Assembly: GCF_018991925.1 (NCBI RefSeq)
Contig: NW_024742403.1
Coordinates: forward strand, 1-64,000
From: Homarus americanus
Lineage: Eukaryota; Arthropoda; Malacostraca; Decapoda; Nephropidae
Direction: 5' to 3'
Length of the DNA stretch: 64,000 nucleotides
Shown piece after piece: positions 23,766 through 34,945 of the stretch. A program made the position numbers and the translations under genes. Position 1 is the stretch's first letter, and the number at the start of each line of letters is the position of its first letter. The notes under the pieces were generated by a model. It did no database searches, was not told the origin of the DNA, and saw nothing but the letters and a program-made list of their open reading frames with translations.

Positions 23766-24376
23766 TGTTACGACCCTTGGGCCTCTTAAGGGTGTAACAA
23801 TATCACAAATTCACAAATTACACTTTGTACTATAGGTCCAGGAATAGATCCCACCAAATTATCACCTCATTACTATGGGGTATATTGAAATACATGCAGT
23901 AGTTTTAATAACAATATATTAACAAATAATCAATAAAATAAATATATCAGTATGTACAAAAATAAACAAATACAAGTTAAATCTGATCAAATAAATGACT
24001 CAACCGAGTGACAAAATAATGAACACAAAAGTAAAGACTTATTTAGTCTAGAAACTACGATGAACAACGTGGTCTATCCACCACACGAAACCTCATAAAT
24101 AACTAAGTTATTTTCCGTGGAACTCCAAAATATGATTAACAATAATCTTTCACAAATAATACTTTACTTGGTGTTATAAAAGTCGAGCAAGGTTTACACG
24201 TTATACCACTAGAAACATACTGTGCAATAAGAAAGGAGATACTCTGTACTTAACTAAACACTGCCGGGCCCATACTAAAGTAAACAAAGCGAGCGGAGGC
24301 GGCAGAAATGACGTCACAAACAAAAGACGTTCACGTTGCGAATCCACAACCAACGATGGAACGCTCACTCGTAACA
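23766..24376. mobile_element. Solo LTR, Gypsy-like, 4-bp target duplication
   Basis: A 611-bp segment beginning TGTTACGA and ending TCGTAACA, the TG..CA inverted ends of an LTR, flanked by GGTT on both sides (23762-23765 and 24377-24380). The interior is AT-rich with several AATAAA-type signals (about 23930-24000) and a palindromic TGACGTCA (24309-24316) that is a CRE/ATF-type site, possibly promoter-related. No internal domains or second LTR are adjacent, so it is probably the product of LTR-LTR recombination. Assignment to Gypsy rests only on ends and duplication length. Confidence 0.75.
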
Positions 24377-24426
24377 GGTTAGTATGACTTAGTACGTGGG
24401 AGAGAGTATGAGGGAGTGGAAATGTT

Positions 24427-24450
24427 GGGGGGGGAGGGGGGGGGGGAGGT
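24427..24450. repeat. Poly(G) tract
   Basis: Two G runs broken by single A residues. Such a tract is prone to sequencing error and could form a G-quadruplex. Confidence 0.9.
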
Positions 24451-24549
24451 ATGTTAACTTGTCAGGTTTATAAGAACCACCTGACAACTCGTACCAACTG
24501 TGAAGAAAACTTTTGTCAAAATAACAGAATTTTATAAGTTAATATTGTC

Positions 24550-24755
24550 GTAGGTAGTAGGCAGCTACCAAACAGTACTGCCTGGGAAGATATTGGAAGC
24601 ATAATGTGTTGTCTAATGGTAGACCCTGCTGCCATATGTGACCAAGTCCCAGGTTGATGATCTGACTTTCTGCCTCATTTACACACAATCGCAGGGTCTC
24701 AATTGTGTCTCTTACTATTGACAACACAACAGACATATATTGTTCCTCACTATTG

Positions 24756-24819
<64 letters not shown>

Positions 24820-24842
24820 ATTATTATTAATATTATTATTAA

Positions 24843-24929
<87 letters not shown>

Positions 24930-24965
24930 ATTTTGGCCCCCGAGGCTCCGATGTGGGTCAGTGAC
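24550..24965. mobile_element. TTA-containing interspersed element, copy 1
   Basis: Shares its full structure with 35866-36303: start TAGGTAGTAGGCAGCTACCA, a 170-bp conserved stretch containing GTAGACCCTGCTGCCATATG, a long (TTA)n tract (here 24757-24927), and an end region GATGTGGGTCAGTGACCTGT. Two copies with different flanks show it is mobile. The minus strand of both copies encodes a similar 55-residue peptide (VNEAESQIINLGLGHIWQQG); I cannot assign it to a family. No poly(A), terminal inverted repeats or target duplication are clear. Confidence 0.7.
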
Positions 24966-25640
24966 CTGTGCCCTGTACGCAGGGTGAACTTACAAAACAT
25001 GAGGTCAGGTCAAAAACATGACATCCATTAACCCAGCAAACAGAAGAGGAGATTATAAGAACGGGCGACATAACTAGTCATGTCACGTCAAGTAAAAAAT
25101 ATGAGACCCACTAATCATCTCTCAAACATCCACCTCAAATGCTTTGAAAGCATTTTTAACCTTGGGCCACTGACAAATAAATTTGTGTAACATATCAGTT
25201 TTGTACTGACCATTACTAAGGTTTAAAGAATTCATTTCTCTAATCAAACTTGCTTCAACCGGAAGTCTTCTGTGACACATGATGATTTATACACTTCTAA
25301 ACTGTTTTCCCAATCTATGGGATGATTATTGTTCCTTATATGAACGAACAGTACACTGCTTTCAGATGCCGTTCTAATATTGTACTTGTGCTTCAGCTTC
25401 AGCTTCAGCTTCTGTTGCCGTAAAGTCGTGGTTGTTCAGCTCTGGAGGGACAACTTCTACCTCTGGGTCTCGGTCACCTTTGTCCTTGTTCACCTTTCCC
25501 CTTCGTTGCTCTGGATCCATTTCCACAACCTCTTGTCCTTTTATTGATATTCATTTGCAGCTCCTGTTAGGTATCAAAGTTTGTTCGGTGAACCACTGCT
25601 CACCGCCTGTATTTGGTGATGCAGCTCGCTGCTTGTATTT
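24966..25640. other. Non-coding, no recognisable feature
   Basis: Unique-looking sequence. The open frame starting at 25432 owes its 3' half to the 36-bp repeat that follows. Confidence 0.45.
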
Positions 25641-25644
25641 ATGT

Positions 25645-25977
25645 TTGATGATAGCAGGTCACTGTTGGTTGCTCGTGGTGTTACAAGTGGCACTTCACTG
25701 CTGGCTGCTTATGGTGTTACAAGTGGCAGATCACTGCCGATTGCTTATGATGTTACACGTGGATCACCACAGGTTGCTTACGGTGTTAAAAGTGATCACT
25801 GCCGGTTGTTTACAATGTCACAAGTGGCATGTCACTGCCGGTTGCTTTGGTGTTACAAGTGTCATGTCACTACCGGTTGCTTACGGTGTCACAAGTGGCA
25901 TTTCGCTGCCGGTTGCTTACGGTGTCACAAGTGGCATTTCACTGCCGGTTGTTTACGGTGTTACAAGTGGCATTTAA
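25645..25977. repeat. 36-bp tandem repeat that reads as 12-residue repeats
   Basis: About nine copies of GGTGTTACAAGTGGCATTTC plus ACTGCCGGTTGCTTAC. The last three copies are in phase and translate as GVTSGISLPVAY; earlier copies have small deletions that change frame, so all three plus frames show similar peptides. A 36-bp unit would preserve a frame, but the internal indels argue against a real coding repeat. Confidence 0.85.
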
Positions 25978-27572
25978 TCACGCTTACTGTGTACTTCGTC
26001 TAGTTGGTTATTTGTTACCTTAAAACCGGTGGTAATGAATCAATTTTCCTTTCCTTCATAATCTCAGTAGCGGGCGGCAGCTCTGCCTGTACGAAAAGGA
26101 ACACTCGCAACCTGATCATATGACAGTGTCCCGACCAGTGCTGCTGCAATGTATGTTTCCAATTTAAGGGTACAAGTATGCAATACCAAAGGAGGACATG
26201 AAATTCAGATATCATTCGACGATTTCCTTATTTTACGTAAGGTTAGTAACATATTAATTCGTTGCTGATGCAGTAGAAAAGGCGATGAGGTTGACAGGTC
26301 AACGGATATGGTCATTCTGGTACCATGGTGTAGTGAAAGCAGAAGGATTGTACACTGATTAGTACTTCTGAGGTTTTCGTCTGGCAACCACTATGTAAGG
26401 CTTTTATATCATCGGCGAATATCGTCTCACATTTGGTCTAATTGTATTTGTTATGATGAATTAGTTTATTTACTTCCTTTGGATAAGTGTTCCATGCACC
26501 AGTTCGTGCCGTTTCATACAGAAAACGGAAACTGATATCGTTCAAGAAAATCTACTTAATATTTCCTAATACACACCTATATTTACGACCTTGGATCACG
26601 GTTATGTCACACTGTAACAAATGAACTCCGACTAAATTGTCTGTGTATTGAATCTCATAGTACAAGCTTCTTTTAGGATTATTGTTCACTAACATCTTTG
26701 GTGTTGCTTGTGAATTAAGAGGCTCTGATGTAGTCATCTGTCTGTCTTGGTAATTGGTGTATTTACTGTCGTTATTACACACTCAATCAACATAACTAAT
26801 ATATTTTATGTGGATTACATGTATGTGCAAGTAAACTGATGTTCAACTAGAGGTTCTCTGCAATACTACTATATTTGGTGAAATCCTATGCATACCACAC
26901 GGGTGCACGGAGATTATTTAATGCTTGTGAGAGTCAACGTCTAACATATTCTCAACAACTGACATCTCCAGGTTATGCCTCCTCGTCCCCATTTCCAAGA
27001 AGATTGGCTAGTGAAGGACGTTTTGCTGTTGACTAGCTTGAGTACCAGGAACTCCGACCAAGGCATATCGTCAGGTTTGCCATAAATACTTAAGTGCCGA
27101 GACATCATCGTTGAAACGCCACCGCACCTCAAGACAGCATAGGGTAAGGAGGAACTCCTCAAAGCTAGCACCTCTGCTCCGGGTGGCACGTTTGCTCCTT
27201 GTGGTCAGCCTGGCGGCGGTGCCTTTGATCAACCTGACACGTCTTCACCCTGCTGGGGCCACACTGAGCGTCGCGGCGAAGGCAACTGTCCTATTCGCAG
27301 CGTTTTGGGCAGAACATGATGTCATTCAGGTGATTTAGTGTTTGTTTCCTCTTGTGTTGTAGCCCAAAATGTAACGGCACTGCTCAATAAGTGGTCGTGT
27401 TAATCTGTCCCAAGTAAGGGTGGCAGAAACCTCAATCATTTAGCAGCATGTGATCTCACAATCTTCAGTTGCAAGTATAGCCAAATAAATTTAATATTTC
27501 TTTTAGTTATGTGACCACCTTGACGACCTCAAACGGCAACGAAACGGACCAGATGCAAGGTCGTCGTGCAAG
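25978..27572. other. No assignable gene
   Basis: Several open frames of 60-80 codons occur on both strands (for example minus 26552-26782 and plus 27111-27335) but none shows a recognisable domain. The 3' part may be degraded upstream sequence of the hAT transposase that becomes recognisable at 27805. Confidence 0.4.
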
Positions 27573-27580
27573 CTTTAGGG

Positions 27581-27796
27581 CAGGGGTTCTCAACCAGGGG
27601 GGAATTTCCCCCCTCAGGTTTTCAGGGGGGGGGGGGAAACTGATACTAATATGGAAAAAATAAAGGATTTTCAGTATTATATGCATATTATTTGGAATGC
27701 ACTTTTTGAGGCAGACAATCTTGGAAAGGAGGAGGGAATAACATTCTGACATATGGTGAAAGGGGTGAATGGGGCAAACAAGGTTGAGAACCACTG
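27581..27796. mobile_element. hAT-type MITE, 216 bp
   Basis: The ends are CAGGGGTTCTCAACC and GGTTGAGAACCACTG, a 15-bp inverted repeat with one mismatch of the widespread hAT type. Flanks CTTTAGGG (27573-27580) and CTTTATGG (27797-27804) are an 8-bp target duplication with one mismatch. The interior has a poly(G) run and no coding capacity, so it depends on a transposase supplied elsewhere. Confidence 0.92.
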
Positions 27797-27804
27797 CTTT
27801 ATGG

Positions 27805-29020
27805 GAATGTGCAACTCAAAACTTGGTTAGGAAACTACAAATAAATTTAGTGTAATTATTGACAAAAGTACCGACTGCTCAGTAAGTAAATCACGTGCAA
27901 TGATAGTGAAGTATTTTGATGTGGAGAGATAATGACAAAATCTCGATGCTGGATTTGATTGGAGGATTTGAAGGTAATCAGGGTTCGACTGGTGAAAATA
28001 TATAACATGCTGTTTCAGTGCCTCACTACACATGATATACCATTGAACAACTTCATTGGGTCTGCTGCAGATGGGGCGTTAAACATTACGGGCTAATATA
28101 ACTGTGTAACTAGCAGAATGAAAGTTCAAATGCTTGGCATTACCATATTTAAACGTGTTGCACATAGTATGCATCTCTGTGCCAGCGAAGCAGCAAAGTC
28201 CTGGCCACGTACTCGTGAAGATGTGTTGAGAAATGTGTACATTTACCTTTCCCATAGTGCCAAAGGCAAATGTGAGTTTTGGAATTCCAGGGTTTTGTCA
28301 ACTCAAACCACAAATATTTCATGCCTATGCCACGAGGTGATTGTCACTCCATGAAGCTGTTGCAAGAATACCCCAACAGTGGTAACCCCCTCAAACTGTA
28401 TTTCCACATCAGGGTAATTGAGGAGAGACTTGTGTTCTGCTACTTGAATTTTGAATTACATATTGCCGCAACTCAACACAATAAACTTGATTTTGTAGAG
28501 TAAAGCCCCAACTTTACATTTAATCCGTAAAGCATATGTCAATTGCATCCTTTTGCCATTTACATAGTGTGTCAAACTCCAAATGTATGGTATTGATCCA
28601 ACCGATGATTCCCTATATGTACCAGTCAATCAGATATATTCCGGATCGCAATTACATGCCACCTTCCAAAGGCTAGAGCATTATAAGATAAGCATGAACA
28701 CTGACGAAGATGTGGTTCAGAGACTTCTAGTAGTAGTAGTGTGTAGGGAAATAAAGAAAAGATTCGAACTAAACAGTAAGTTGTTGAGACTGGCGGTATA
28801 TTTACACCCCAAAAGAGTCAACAATTTAATAAACCTGTTATTAGTGTTTTAAATGAAGAGGGAGATGCAAAATATTATTGTTTTGGACATTAGCAATGGA
28901 AGTGTTGTCACTTCTGACGTCCACTGTTGATGTAAAGCGTCCTTTTCTAAGGTGAATTTAATTAAGGAAACAGAGAAATAATCTTCGTTTCCAAACTGTA
29001 AATCCTCAATAACCTTTGAG
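27805..29020 (+). pseudogene. Decayed hAT-family transposase (ZBED/SCAND3/ZMYM-like)
   Basis: Plus-strand reading across frameshifts gives NKFSVIIDKSTDCSVSKSRA, with the catalytic-region DxSTD block of hAT enzymes; LDLIGGFEGNQGSTGENIY; IPLNNFIGSAADGALNITG, the usual I-GF-SDGA-N block; then HSMHLCASEAAKSWPRTRED and VLRNVYIYLSHSAKG. Farther on, FQGFVNSNHKYFMPMPR and GNPLKLYFHIRVIEERLV correspond to the RWLS region and following helices. Near 28920-28970 VDVKRPFSKVNLIKETEK resembles the C-terminal hAT dimerisation segment. Frameshifts at about 28280 and 28340 and stops show it is dead. The 216-bp MITE lies immediately upstream and may interrupt it. Confidence 0.75.
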
Positions 29021-29214
29021 CGAATGTCGTAATTTAATATTATTGTGGATATAACGTATTGTTACCGCGTGTTCATTGTAAACGGCTGTGGTGTTCCCAT
29101 TATGTGATGGTTGTTACCAGTCCCTTTCTTCTAATAAGCTTGAAGTCTAATGTTAAACGGTGATATTTTGTTTCCTAAGAGTTGTTGTTAGGTAATAGGT
29201 AGTAGGCAGCTATA

Positions 29215-29835
29215 CTCTGGAACGGGGTGGTAATCTCGATAATATGTACCTAGATTTTGCCAAAGCTTTCGACAATGTACCCCACGAAAGGCTAAAATTC
29301 AAACTGGAAGGGTACGGAATTCGGGAAATGTCCTAGAGTGGATAGAAGACTTTCTACAAGACAGCAAGCAGAGTGTGGTAATTAATGACACGAAATCATC
29401 GTCCGTACCTGTCACAAGTGGGGTACCACAGTGCAGTGTATTGGGCCCGCTGTTGTTTGTTTGTTTCATAAATGACATGCCTGACGTTGTACACTCCTCC
29501 ATACAAATGTTTGCCGATGACGCCAAGTTATTTCGGGAAATCAAGAAACCAAGCAGACTGTGAAGAGCTGCAGAAGGATCTCTGTGAGCTCCAGGAATAG
29601 TCGAAGAAATGGCTACTGAGATTCAATGTCATGAAGTGCAAGAGGATGCACCTGGGGCGTACCAAGGGTGAGGAGGCGTATCATGTGTCCCCACGGGATG
29701 AAGAATCTGCACTATTTAAAACAATGTGAGAAGGACCTAGGTGTGTATGTTGACAATGAGCTGAATTTCTCGGGCCGTTGCGAGACGAAGGTAAATCAGG
29801 CAAAAAATTATTAGGTCTTATAAGAAGGTCGTTAC
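29215..29835 (+). pseudogene. LINE reverse transcriptase fragment (CR1-like)
   Basis: Reads NMYLDFAKAFDNVPHERL (motif A), WIEDFLQDSKQSVVIND, SSSVPVTSGVPQCSVLGPLL (motif B with Cys for the usual Gly), FADDAKLFREI (motif C, aspartates intact), and near the end EKDLGVYVDNELNFSGR and KKLLGLIRRSL. Frameshifts near 29320, 29560 and 29690 break it. The 5' end is truncated, and the 3' end stops where the next LINE's 5' repeats begin. A trace of the GTAGGCAGCTA motif of the TTA element precedes it at about 29195. Confidence 0.82.
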
Positions 29836-29849
29836 GATCGTTACGCCAG

Positions 29850-30235
29850 CACTTACGCCAGTAGCGATGACACTCCCGGCGGTAAACACCGCCCCCCCCC
29901 CTCCCCAGCTGCCATATCTGTCGAGGTAACAGATCGTTTGGGTGGGGGGAGGGGGGCAACACTCGAGAGGGCGATCTGTGTCATGAGATCCATGACACCC
30001 TCTCAGCGCTCACGCCAGTGATGATAACACTCCCGGTGGTAAACACCGGCCCTCCCCCCCCTCCAGTCGCTACATCTGGTGTGGTAACAGGCCGCGTACA
30101 GTGACCTCTGGTGTGGATGCACAAGTACCCACATAGGAGATAACACTTGTCCCCCAATCTCCAACATTCACAGACGAGACAACAGTGACCTCTGGTGTGG
30201 GTGCACACGTACCTACACCGGAGTTGATACCTGTC
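29850..30235 (+). repeat. Duplicated segments in the LINE 5'/ORF1 region
   Basis: Two imperfect duplications: CACTCCCGGCGGTAAACACC recurs as CACTCCCGGTGGTAAACACC about 145 bp later, each followed by C-rich tracts and a TATCTG/CATCTG block; and GTGACCTCTGGTGTGGATGC at about 30100 recurs as GTGACCTCTGGTGTGGGTGC at about 30186. They resemble the repeated 5' blocks of some LINEs that carry promoter function, but lie in or beside ORF1. Confidence 0.7.
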
Positions 30236-30565
30236 TCTCGGACTCCAAGCGATCTATCAGGTAAAGACCTGAATCTAAGCATTGACGTACCAGACCACAT
30301 AAACGAGGACTGTACACGTGATGAAGTCGCTAAAGGAGTATTGGAGGGCAAGATGAAATGGAAGTACGACCACCCCAGTTCCGAGGAGTACATCCACGAA
30401 GCAATTAAACAAAAACAGGTCGATTTAACAGACTGCATCCACAAGTCATCCGTTGGGACGATAAAAAAAATTGAGGAATGGACGCACAGTGAACAAACCA
30501 CGAATCCGAGATATCCCCCCAAAACCAAATACAAGATACAATGGGCTCGCTTCGTAAGGCAGTGA
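30185..30565 (+). CDS. LINE ORF1, C-terminal part
   Basis: A 126-codon open stretch ending at TGA 30563-30565, with VTSGVGAHVPTPELIPVSRT at its beginning and a charged, Lys/Glu-rich tail (EGKMKWKYDHPSSEEYIHEA). There is no zinc knuckle in the readable part. It overlaps the ORF2 start by about 25 bases in another frame, as in many LINEs where ORF2 follows by reinitiation. The upstream part of ORF1 is broken in the repeats. It probably encodes the RNA-binding chaperone of the element; that role is inferred from position only. Confidence 0.5.
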   Translation: MTSGVGAHVPTPELIPVSRTPSDLSGKDLNLSIDVPDHINEDCTRDEVAKGVLEGKMKWKYDHPSSEEYIHEAIKQKQVDLTDCIHKSSVGTIKKIEEWTHSEQTTNPRYPPKTKYKIQWARFVRQ

Positions 30566-33262
30566 AAATAATGCAACATAACGTCCTCCACTGGAGAACT
30601 AATAAATTTAGTATGTCCAGCCAATACAACCAAGTTGACGCAGATATCATACTCATAAACTCACACGGCCAAAAGGCGGCTGAGGAACTGAAAAAATTTG
30701 GTTACAGGTTCCATAAAATCCAATCTATCACAGGAGCCAAATGACGGGGTGACCATCGCCATAAAAAGAGATGTCCACCACAGAATCATAGACGACTTCA
30801 CCTCTGAAACTCTCGCTGTTCAAATCAACTTGACCACAGGGCCAATCATAATAGCCACAACCTACCTCCCACCACGGAGGGACTATCTGCCTTACGGGGA
30901 CTTCCACAGACTCCTATCATACCACCACCCAACCTACATCATTGGAGACATGAACGCCAGACATCCTCTACTAGGTGGTAAGAGGACAACTAACAATGTT
31001 GGAAGAGGCCTCGCTGGTTTCATAACAAACAAAAAAGCCCAGCTAATAGGGCCGGACTTCCCCACGTTCTACAGTAGGAACTCAGCCACTACTCCAGATA
31101 TAGCAATAACAAACGGCAGATGCTTCCACAACTATCTCTTTGAACAAGGCCCTGTAACCTCCAGCGACCACCTACCTATAATCATGACCATCTCAGCAAC
31201 ACCAATAACTATACCAGCTCCACCACAGAGAATCGCCAAGCAGACCGACTGGGAATTATTCAACGAAAAAGCTACAGCCGAACTTGAGGCTAAGGACATG
31301 ACAATCCTGCAGACCATAGACAGTCAGCCGGTGAACAGAATAGACGAAGAAATCAACATATGGTGTGAAGCCACAGGAACAGCCTACCAGGAGGCAACGC
31401 CTCTCAAATGCAACAGAACTCTCCCACACCCACAACAGACTCCAGAACTCATAGCCCTCACAAACCAGTTCCAACTGCTACAACAGAGAGCCGAGACCCA
31501 TGGTTGGGACATCGTAAGCTACAATACATACAGAAGAATCCGGGAGGAAATAAAAACAAGATCTCTGGAACAAAGCAACCTTAAATGGGCCGAAATAGTT
31601 GAACAACTCTCACATACATACAACGATCCAGGAGAGTTCTGGCGTCGAGTTAAGAGATAGAAAGGTTGCAGCCGTAACGAGTCATCATATATAACTGACC
31701 ACGCAGGAAGTAAACTATATGACGATCAAGACAAAGAACCCATATTCAGGGACATATGGAGGAACATTTTCCGAATCACAAATGAAGAGAATAGTGGATT
31801 CGATGGTACCCACGAGGAGCTCGTCCTTGATGAACTCCGGGCCCAGACACACCGCACTCAGCCTTCCCCTGAAATCATATGGGAGGATCTGAGAGTGGAC
31901 AGCCCATTGTCCAAACCATTCACCTCGGAAGAACTCAACAGAGCCATCCCCAATACCAAAAATAAAGCCCCTGGTTATTCAAGCATCACCAAGAAGATCC
32001 TCAGCCACATAAACAACCCGGCCATGGAGAGACTGAGAACCACAAAGAACGCTTGCCTGGCCTCGGGTTACTTCCCAACTAAATTCAAAGAAGCCATTAT
32101 TACCCTAACACCAAAACAAGGAAAGAACCCCGCCGTCCCACTAAACTACAGACCGATCTCCCTCCTCGAAGTACCTGGAAAAATCGTAGAAAAAATCATC
32201 AATAACCGTCTGAGAAATCACCTGGAAACAATAAACAGACTCAACTGCAGACAATTCGGGTTCAGGAAAGGGAAGTCCACCACAACAGCGATAGCCCTGG
32301 CATGTGAAAACATAGCCAGAGCAGCGGCGAGTGGTAGACAATGTAATCTAACTCTCCGGGATGTAGCGAAGGCATTTGACAAAGTCTGGCATGACGGTCT
32401 AAAATATAAGATCCTCCAACTCGGACTTCCAACCAACATTGAAAAGTTGCTTTGCAACTTTCTTGGCGGCAGAAATGCCAGACTGAGGGTAGGACAACAC
32501 CCAGGAGAGACCTTCCCACTCATGAGTGGAGTCCCTCAAGGGAGCGTCCTCTCCCCCACCCTATATATTATCTATACAAGTGACACCCCGCCTCCCACTA
32601 GAATAGGTAACGAAGATATTATGTATGCAGATGACATCACTCAAATAACAACACATCAAGGAAAATCGCGAGCGTTACAGGCCGAAAACACCAGGCGGGA
32701 ATTAGAAAGGGTAAATAACTACGAAAAACAATGGAAAATCCAAACCAGTCTCCCAAAATTCACAGTGATACCCTTATGCAGAAGGAAAACCCATCCATTA
32801 GTAACCAATAATGCCCAGATAGAATACAAAAGCAGAGGCACCCTCCTGGGCCTACATATATCCACGTCAGGTTACTCCCATCATGTCCACACCAGGAAGG
32901 AAAAAGCAAGAAGAGAGCTGAGAAAACTATACCGCTTTAAAGCGCTTCCTGAGAAAATAAAACTCCGCCTGGTGACATCATTTATCACACCGATATTAAC
33001 TTACCCAGCAATACCTCTTCATACTATGAGCACCACTCAAATATTAAAATTACAGGTGGTCCAAAATGAAGCCCTAAGATTCGTCACATGTGAAAGATAC
33101 CCCTTCACCAGAACCACAGCCGAGATACATAGAGACCTGAGAATGAAACCCATCAACCAGCAGCTGCACACCCTGGGCAGCAGAACCTGGCAAAAGATAG
33201 AACGATCAGAGCAAGAACTCCTCCAAAGACTCCCACCGGATAACGACAACAACCATACATGA
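30541..33262 (+). pseudogene. LINE ORF2: endonuclease plus reverse transcriptase, one frameshift and one stop
   Basis: The protein starts MGSLRKAVKIMQHNVLHWRT (endonuclease strand 1). The frame changes near 30735, then DGVTIAIKRDVHHRI, IIATTYLPPRRDYLPYGDF, YIIGDMNARHPLLGG (catalytic D/N), SATTPDIAITNG and VTSSDHLPIIM (catalytic SDH) follow. A TAG at 31658-31660 ends the first piece; the same frame resumes and gives the reverse transcriptase: NKAPGYSSITKKIL, NYRPISLLEVPGKIVEKII, FGFRKGKSTTTAIAL, LRDVAKAFDKVWHD (motif A), PLMSGVPQGSVLSPTLY (motif B), MYADDITQI (motif C at 32624-32635). The C-terminal region (LRLVTSFITPILTYPAIPL, VQNEALRFVTC) runs to TGA at 33260. All catalytic residues I can see are present. 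An RNase H is absent. Confidence 0.87.
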
Positions 33263-33610
33263 TTCCCAAAAAGTTACGAAATCTCAAAAGGTCCATTACC
33301 ACCCCCAATCTACACGGCCAGGCAATAGACAACCTCCCTAGACCAGCATCCGCCAGTAGGGTCGGCGGAATATGAAATAAGGCCCTTAAAACACCCATAA
33401 ATGGGACAGGGTAGGCTGTCTAGTGCCTGTATCAACAGACAATAACTAACCCATGACACAACCCTAACACACTATTAGCTTAGCTAGGCGGTCAACCCGC
33501 CCTCTCTTACCTCCTCCTAAATTTCTTAAATTTCCGAACTATAACTTCCTTCCCCCACCTCTAATCTTCCTTCATTCCTCCTTTCTCTCTAAAAAAAAAA
33601 AAAAAAAAAA

Positions 33611-34330
33611 GGCTGAGTGTGGGGTGGGGGAGGCACATGGTTGTTGACACCAACGATAAAGCCAGCGGCGATAACATTCTTCTGACTAAATAAACTACCA
33701 ATATCAATATTAATGTCAATAAGAATTCTTCAAATTCTCGGAGAGCCGAATTTCAATATAAGTAAATATTTTAGTATAGTTTTTTGGATGTTAAAATGGC
33801 TTGACAACACTTTACTTAGAGAGAGGGCATATTCTACTTGATATTTTATATACTATGTAGGTGTTCTGCATGATTCATCAGTGTAACCACAATACGTAAC
33901 TGGTGTAGGCTGATCAGATGTTCTTTATGATCACTGGTGTGTACACACACACACGCGTATAATCACTGGGAGGGTGGGCTTGCCTGTCCCGAATGAACAA
34001 TAACAGCCCGTTCGCTCGGACCGAAACCTTACAACCCTGTCCGAGTGTAATGAATATTAGTTCACTGGGTGCGAGGGCTGGCTTGTCGAAAACAAACACC
34101 TACGGCCCTGTACGCTCGAACCGAAACTTTATGACAACTCCTCAGATATTTGAACACTTCACTCAAACACACCACACTCTACGTCACCGTCTCTTGTGCT
34201 GACGCTATGACGATCTACGTTGTCCCACGCTGAAACTCCCGGCGTTGGTGGTTCCTTTGTTCCTTATGGTAGTTGAGACGCCCACCGTACTTGTTTTGAC
34301 TGTAAACGCCTTAGTTAAGGACGTTCAGGT
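33611..34330. other. Intergenic; imperfect duplication of about 100 bp
   Basis: No gene. Within 33990-34140 a segment with CCCGTTCGCTCGGACCGAAAC recurs imperfectly as CCTGTACGCTCGAACCGAAAC about 105 bp later. A short (AC)n run lies at 33942-33954. Confidence 0.5.
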
Positions 34331-34639
34331 TACGGGCAAGTAGAAGGGAATGATTGAAACCCGTCCTTTGACGCATTCAATATTTATTGATGTGGTCAAA
34401 ACCTGCAGAGGAGAAGGCGTTCATAATATTACAAGGTGATCCATCTGATACATAATTATTTAGTCTCACACAATTTTATCTTAATTACAATTTATTAAAC
34501 ATACTGACATAACACAAAGTTCATAACTATTAATCTTAGCTTCGCTTCATTCTGCATTGTCTTATTACTCCAGGTTGGGCAGAAACGAGTAGGCATAATT
34601 AGTCAACAGTATTTCAGTATCGAGGGGTATGTCATCACT

Positions 34640-34945
34640 TAGGCTGTACCTACAAGTGCGGGTCAATGCAGATCAGTATGGTGTTCCAAGAGAAAACCGT
34701 ATTGCGTAAATCGTCCCAGCACAAATTCTCGGACAGGAGAAGGCTGGTCTTCACAGCATCACTAGAGAGGGCGATCTGTCTCATGGAGGGGCGGGCAGCC
34801 ACCGCCACCAGTCTAAGACAGTCCACTCAGCAGAACCAGGACTTGTCTGTAAACACTTCTACATCTGGCGAGGTCACAGGTCGAAAGATTTAATGGCATC
34901 ACACGCCAGCACTGTAGCTGTAGCCAGCGGCGATAACATACCACT
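34640..34945 (+). pseudogene. Possible ORF1 fragment of the Jockey-like LINE family
   Basis: A 75-codon frame (34666-34893) contains SLERAICLMEGRA and STSGEVTGRK. The first matches LERAICVMRSM, readable at about 29962-30000 in the LINE starting near 29.85 kb. A GCCAGCGGCGATAACAT motif follows here (34922) and also just after that LINE's A tail (33660). This suggests a second, 5'-region copy of the family. The match is short. Confidence 0.4.

Larger units (their letters stand above)
29845..33610 (+). mobile_element. Jockey-like LINE, young, poly(A)-tailed
   Basis: A plus-strand LINE with 5' tandem repeats (about 29850-30235), an ORF1 tail, ORF2 with endonuclease and reverse transcriptase, a 3' UTR of about 330 bp and a 20-base A tail (33591-33610). 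ORF2 carries only one frameshift and one stop over 2.7 kb, so insertion is recent compared with the other LINEs here. The motif-C context MYADDITQI and motif-A context LRDVAKAFDKVWH resemble Jockey-group elements of arthropods; the exact clade is uncertain. The 5' end may be incomplete. No clear target duplication was seen. Confidence 0.82.

Noticed and set aside
24703..24987. Poly-isoleucine and poly-leucine frames
   Set aside because: Translation of the (TTA)n microsatellite.
27111..27338. 75-codon frame with a hydrophobic stretch
   Set aside because: Looks like a membrane segment, but has no family match or neighbouring coding evidence.
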